Source: Deltaproteobacteria bacterium
GTDB lineage: Bacteria > Myxococcota > Kuafuiibacteriia > Kuafuiibacteriales > Kuafuiibacteriaceae
Direction of reading: 5' to 3'
Length of the DNA: 64,000 nucleotides
Assembly (NCBI GenBank): GCA_020632995.1
Contig: JACKEN010000001.1
Coordinates: forward strand, 248,001-312,000
Under the pieces are notes generated by a model. The model saw only the letters and a list, made by a program, of their open reading frames with translations. It had not been told where the DNA came from and searched no databases. Position 1 is the first letter of the stretch, and every line of letters begins with the position of its first letter. Below are positions 62,264-64,000 of this stretch, one piece after another. A program made the position numbers and the translations under genes.

Positions 62264-64000
62264 ATGGCGTCGGTGACCGAGGGCGAGGCCCGCCTCCTCT
62301 TTGGCGGAGACGTGGCCGCCCTGACCCAGGTGGTGGAGCGCTTCGCCTTCCCGCGCGCGCAGCCCTTCAAGCTGCTCGAGACCCTCTCGGGTCGGCGCTT
62401 CGGGCCGGAGATGACCGCGTGGATCCGCATCTTCGAGCGCTGGGAGCTCGAGGCCGCCGACCCCGCGGACGCCGAGCTGAAGGCGCCGGGCGAGAAGCAG
62501 GGCATCACCGCGCTGGTGGAGGGCAGGGGGGCCGCCTGGCTGGCGGACTTCATCGCCTACTTCGTGGACGCCGCGGTGGTGGTGCAGGAGGACGCGATGA
62601 GCTACCTCGCGTCCCTCGCCGGCACCGAGTCCGGGGTGTGCAAGGTATATTACTTTCACCCGAACGACTGGGGCCTGTGGCCCACCGACCCGTCCCTCAC
62701 CACCCGCCTGTACCGCACCCTCCAGGAGGAGGACCGCCCCGAGCTCGCCCACGCCCGCTTCGAGGGCGCGGAGGCCCGCCGCCGCGCCGCCGCGCTGACC
62801 TTGTACGAGACCCTGGCCAAAGCCGAGGCCCTGCCCGCGCTCCGTGACCCGGCGCGCCTGTGGCCGCGGGTGGACTGGCTGGTCCATGCGCTGCTGGGGG
62901 TGGGCAACGACTTCCGGCGCGAGCTGGACCGGGCCCCGCCCTTCACCGCCTACGCGGAGGAGGCGCCCCACCTGGCCGAGCACCCCCACCTCGGCACCTA
63001 CTGGCTGTGGGCCCACTTCTTCCTCGACAACCGCGAGGCGCTGCAAGATACCTTGCGCCGCACCGCCGCGAGCGAGGAGCCGGCCCTGGCCGAGAGCCGC
63101 ACGCTGATCACCGCGCTCGCCGCGGGGGAGCGGGTGCGCCTGGGCGAGCACGATCAGGCCGCGCTCCTCGCCCTCCGGGACGAGATCGTGCAGCGCGCTC
63201 CGATCGCCGCCTTCGAGCCGGCGGCCCGGGTGCGGGCCAACGCGTTCCGGGCCGACCTCGCCAAGGAGAGCCAGGTGGAGGAGGGCGCCCGGAGCGTGCT
63301 CGAGGACGCGGCCCGCCGCGAGCCCCTGGTGCGCGAGGCCCTGACCCTGCTCGATCACCTCGCGGTGGGCGGCGCCATCCCTCCCGAGCCCGCCCCTGTG
63401 CACGGCGGCCTGCCGGTGGACGACGCGGTGGACCGCCTGGCCGAGCTGATGGACCCGCGCTTTCGCCCCCTGGTGCGGGCGCGCCTGGAGCGGGCGCTGC
63501 ACGTGGGCGACAGCCACCAGGACGCGGCGTGGGGCCTGTTGGTGGCCTGGGCCGCCGCCGCCCCCGACTTCGATACCTTCGAGGGCCTGCTGAAGGAGGT
63601 CGGCACCGAGAACCTCGGCCCGCGGCGCCTGAGGGAACTCTACCGGGCCTACGGCCGCTTCGACGACCCGCGGGCCACCGCGTTCCTGGTGGCCGGCGTC
63701 CGGGCCTGGCTCAAGGAGATGGACGACTGGATCCGGATGGCCCCGGACGAGCCCCTCCTGCAACTCTTCCTGCGCGACACCCTCGACACCCACCGGGTGA
63801 TCGCCGCGGTGCTCGAGCGCGCCAGCTACTCCGCCGCCAACTGGACGGTCTGCGTGGCCGCCGCGGTGGCGGCGGGCGAGCTGAAGAGCAAGCGCGCGGT
63901 CCCGGGCCTGCGGCGCGCGGTGGAGTCCCGCCTCGGCCGGGTGGACGACGGCAGCCGCGCCAAGGTCGTGCAGGCCCTGGTGGCGGCCGAGGGCGCGTCT
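62264..64000 (+). CDS. Helical-repeat protein of unknown function (3'-truncated by window edge)
   Basis: An open frame of 579 codons with no stop before the window end. The protein begins MASVTEGEARLLFGGDVAAL and is almost wholly alpha-helical, rich in Ala, Leu, Glu and Arg. The last 200 residues (for example DTHRVIAAVLERASYSAANW, GELKSKRAVPGLRRAVESRLG) look like HEAT or TPR-type pairs of helices. No catalytic motif is evident. The start is ATG 62264; a TTGACT at 62209-62214 could be a -35 box but the -10 is poor. It follows the WD40 kinase by 88 bases. I do not recognise the family. Confidence 0.75.
   Translation, partial: MASVTEGEARLLFGGDVAALTQVVERFAFPRAQPFKLLETLSGRRFGPEMTAWIRIFERWELEAADPADAELKAPGEKQGITALVEGRGAAWLADFIAYFVDAAVVVQEDAMSYLASLAGTESGVCKVYYFHPNDWGLWPTDPSLTTRLYRTLQEEDRPELAHARFEGAEARRRAAALTLYETLAKAEALPALRDPARLWPRVDWLVHALLGVGNDFRRELDRAPPFTAYAEEAPHLAEHPHLGTYWLWAHFFLDNREALQDTLRRTAASEEPALAESRTLITALAAGERVRLGEHDQAALLALRDEIVQRAPIAAFEPAARVRANAFRADLAKESQVEEGARSVLEDAARREPLVREALTLLDHLAVGGAIPPEPAPVHGGLPVDDAVDRLAELMDPRFRPLVRARLERALHVGDSHQDAAWGLLVAWAAAAPDFDTFEGLLKEVGTENLGPRRLRELYRAYGRFDDPRATAFLVAGVRAWLKEMDDWIRMAPDEPLLQLFLRDTLDTHRVIAAVLERASYSAANWTVCVAAAVAAGELKSKRAVPGLRRAVESRLGRVDDGSRAKVVQALVAAEGAS

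Overview
This is a 64 kb high-GC chromosomal window, most likely from a member of the Myxococcota (myxobacteria and relatives). The evidence is indirect. It has a class II HMG-CoA reductase, a secreted protein ending in a Cys / hydrophobic / Arg-cluster tail of MYXO-CTERM type, and many lipoproteins with Asp/Ala/Gly/Pro linkers followed by Cys-rich modules. It also has eukaryotic-type Ser/Thr kinases (one fused to WD40 propellers), a calpain-like protease and an OmcA/MtrC-type multihaem cytochrome. No insertion sequence, prophage or CRISPR array was seen. Genes are packed tightly on both strands, and most long ORFs opposite them are shadows of high-GC codon bias.

Layout. 1-5.6 kb: the 3' part of HMG-CoA reductase, a cupredoxin-like secreted protein, a small membrane protein and a TonB-dependent receptor, converging on a MYXO-CTERM-like surface protein. 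5.8-16.4 kb: polyphosphate kinase, a PHP-like/RGG-box fusion, purF divergent from an orphan histidine kinase, tRNA-Leu(UAA) directly abutting a dCMP-deaminase-like gene, exonuclease III, an acyltransferase and a glycosidase lipoprotein. 16.5-25 kb: a lipoprotein with about twelve GGDDxY-type repeats, a CpsB-type phosphatase, a flippase-like membrane protein, a DUF5658-type protein, a ceramidase-like lipoprotein, a small Zn-ribbon protein and tRNA-Met. 25-31 kb: a decahaem outer-membrane cytochrome with a collagen-like stalk, a PPIase-like lipoprotein and serS. 31-42.8 kb: an SNF2 helicase divergent from tyrS, a hydrolase, an endonuclease V-like protein, tRNA-Leu(CAG), a degenerate Ser/Thr kinase and an FAD enzyme. 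42.8-51 kb: a minus-strand operon of YqiJ-like membrane protein, flotillin and a 1755-residue AAA ATPase. 51-64 kb: a HEAT-repeat protein with a dead receiver domain, a small lipoprotein, a calpain-like protease, a four-PPC-domain lipoprotein, a kinase with two predicted WD40 propellers, and a helical-repeat protein that runs off the end.

Regulatory picture. At least ten transcription units share one sigma70-like promoter form: TTGNNN, exactly 17 bases (one has 18), then TANNNN, placed so close to the start codon that leaders are very short or absent. This pattern helped choose several start codons.

The observations I consider most worth following are these: a structured intergenic repeat whose two copies show compensatory base changes (12.0 and 39.9 kb); the zero-spacing tRNA/TTG-start junction (12.2 kb); the YqiJ-flotillin-giant ATPase operon with a strong hairpin between genes; the collagen-stalked cytochrome; and the catalytically degraded PHP domain fused to an RGG tail carrying four GNR motifs. 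All functional statements come from reading motifs by eye, and no database search was run.
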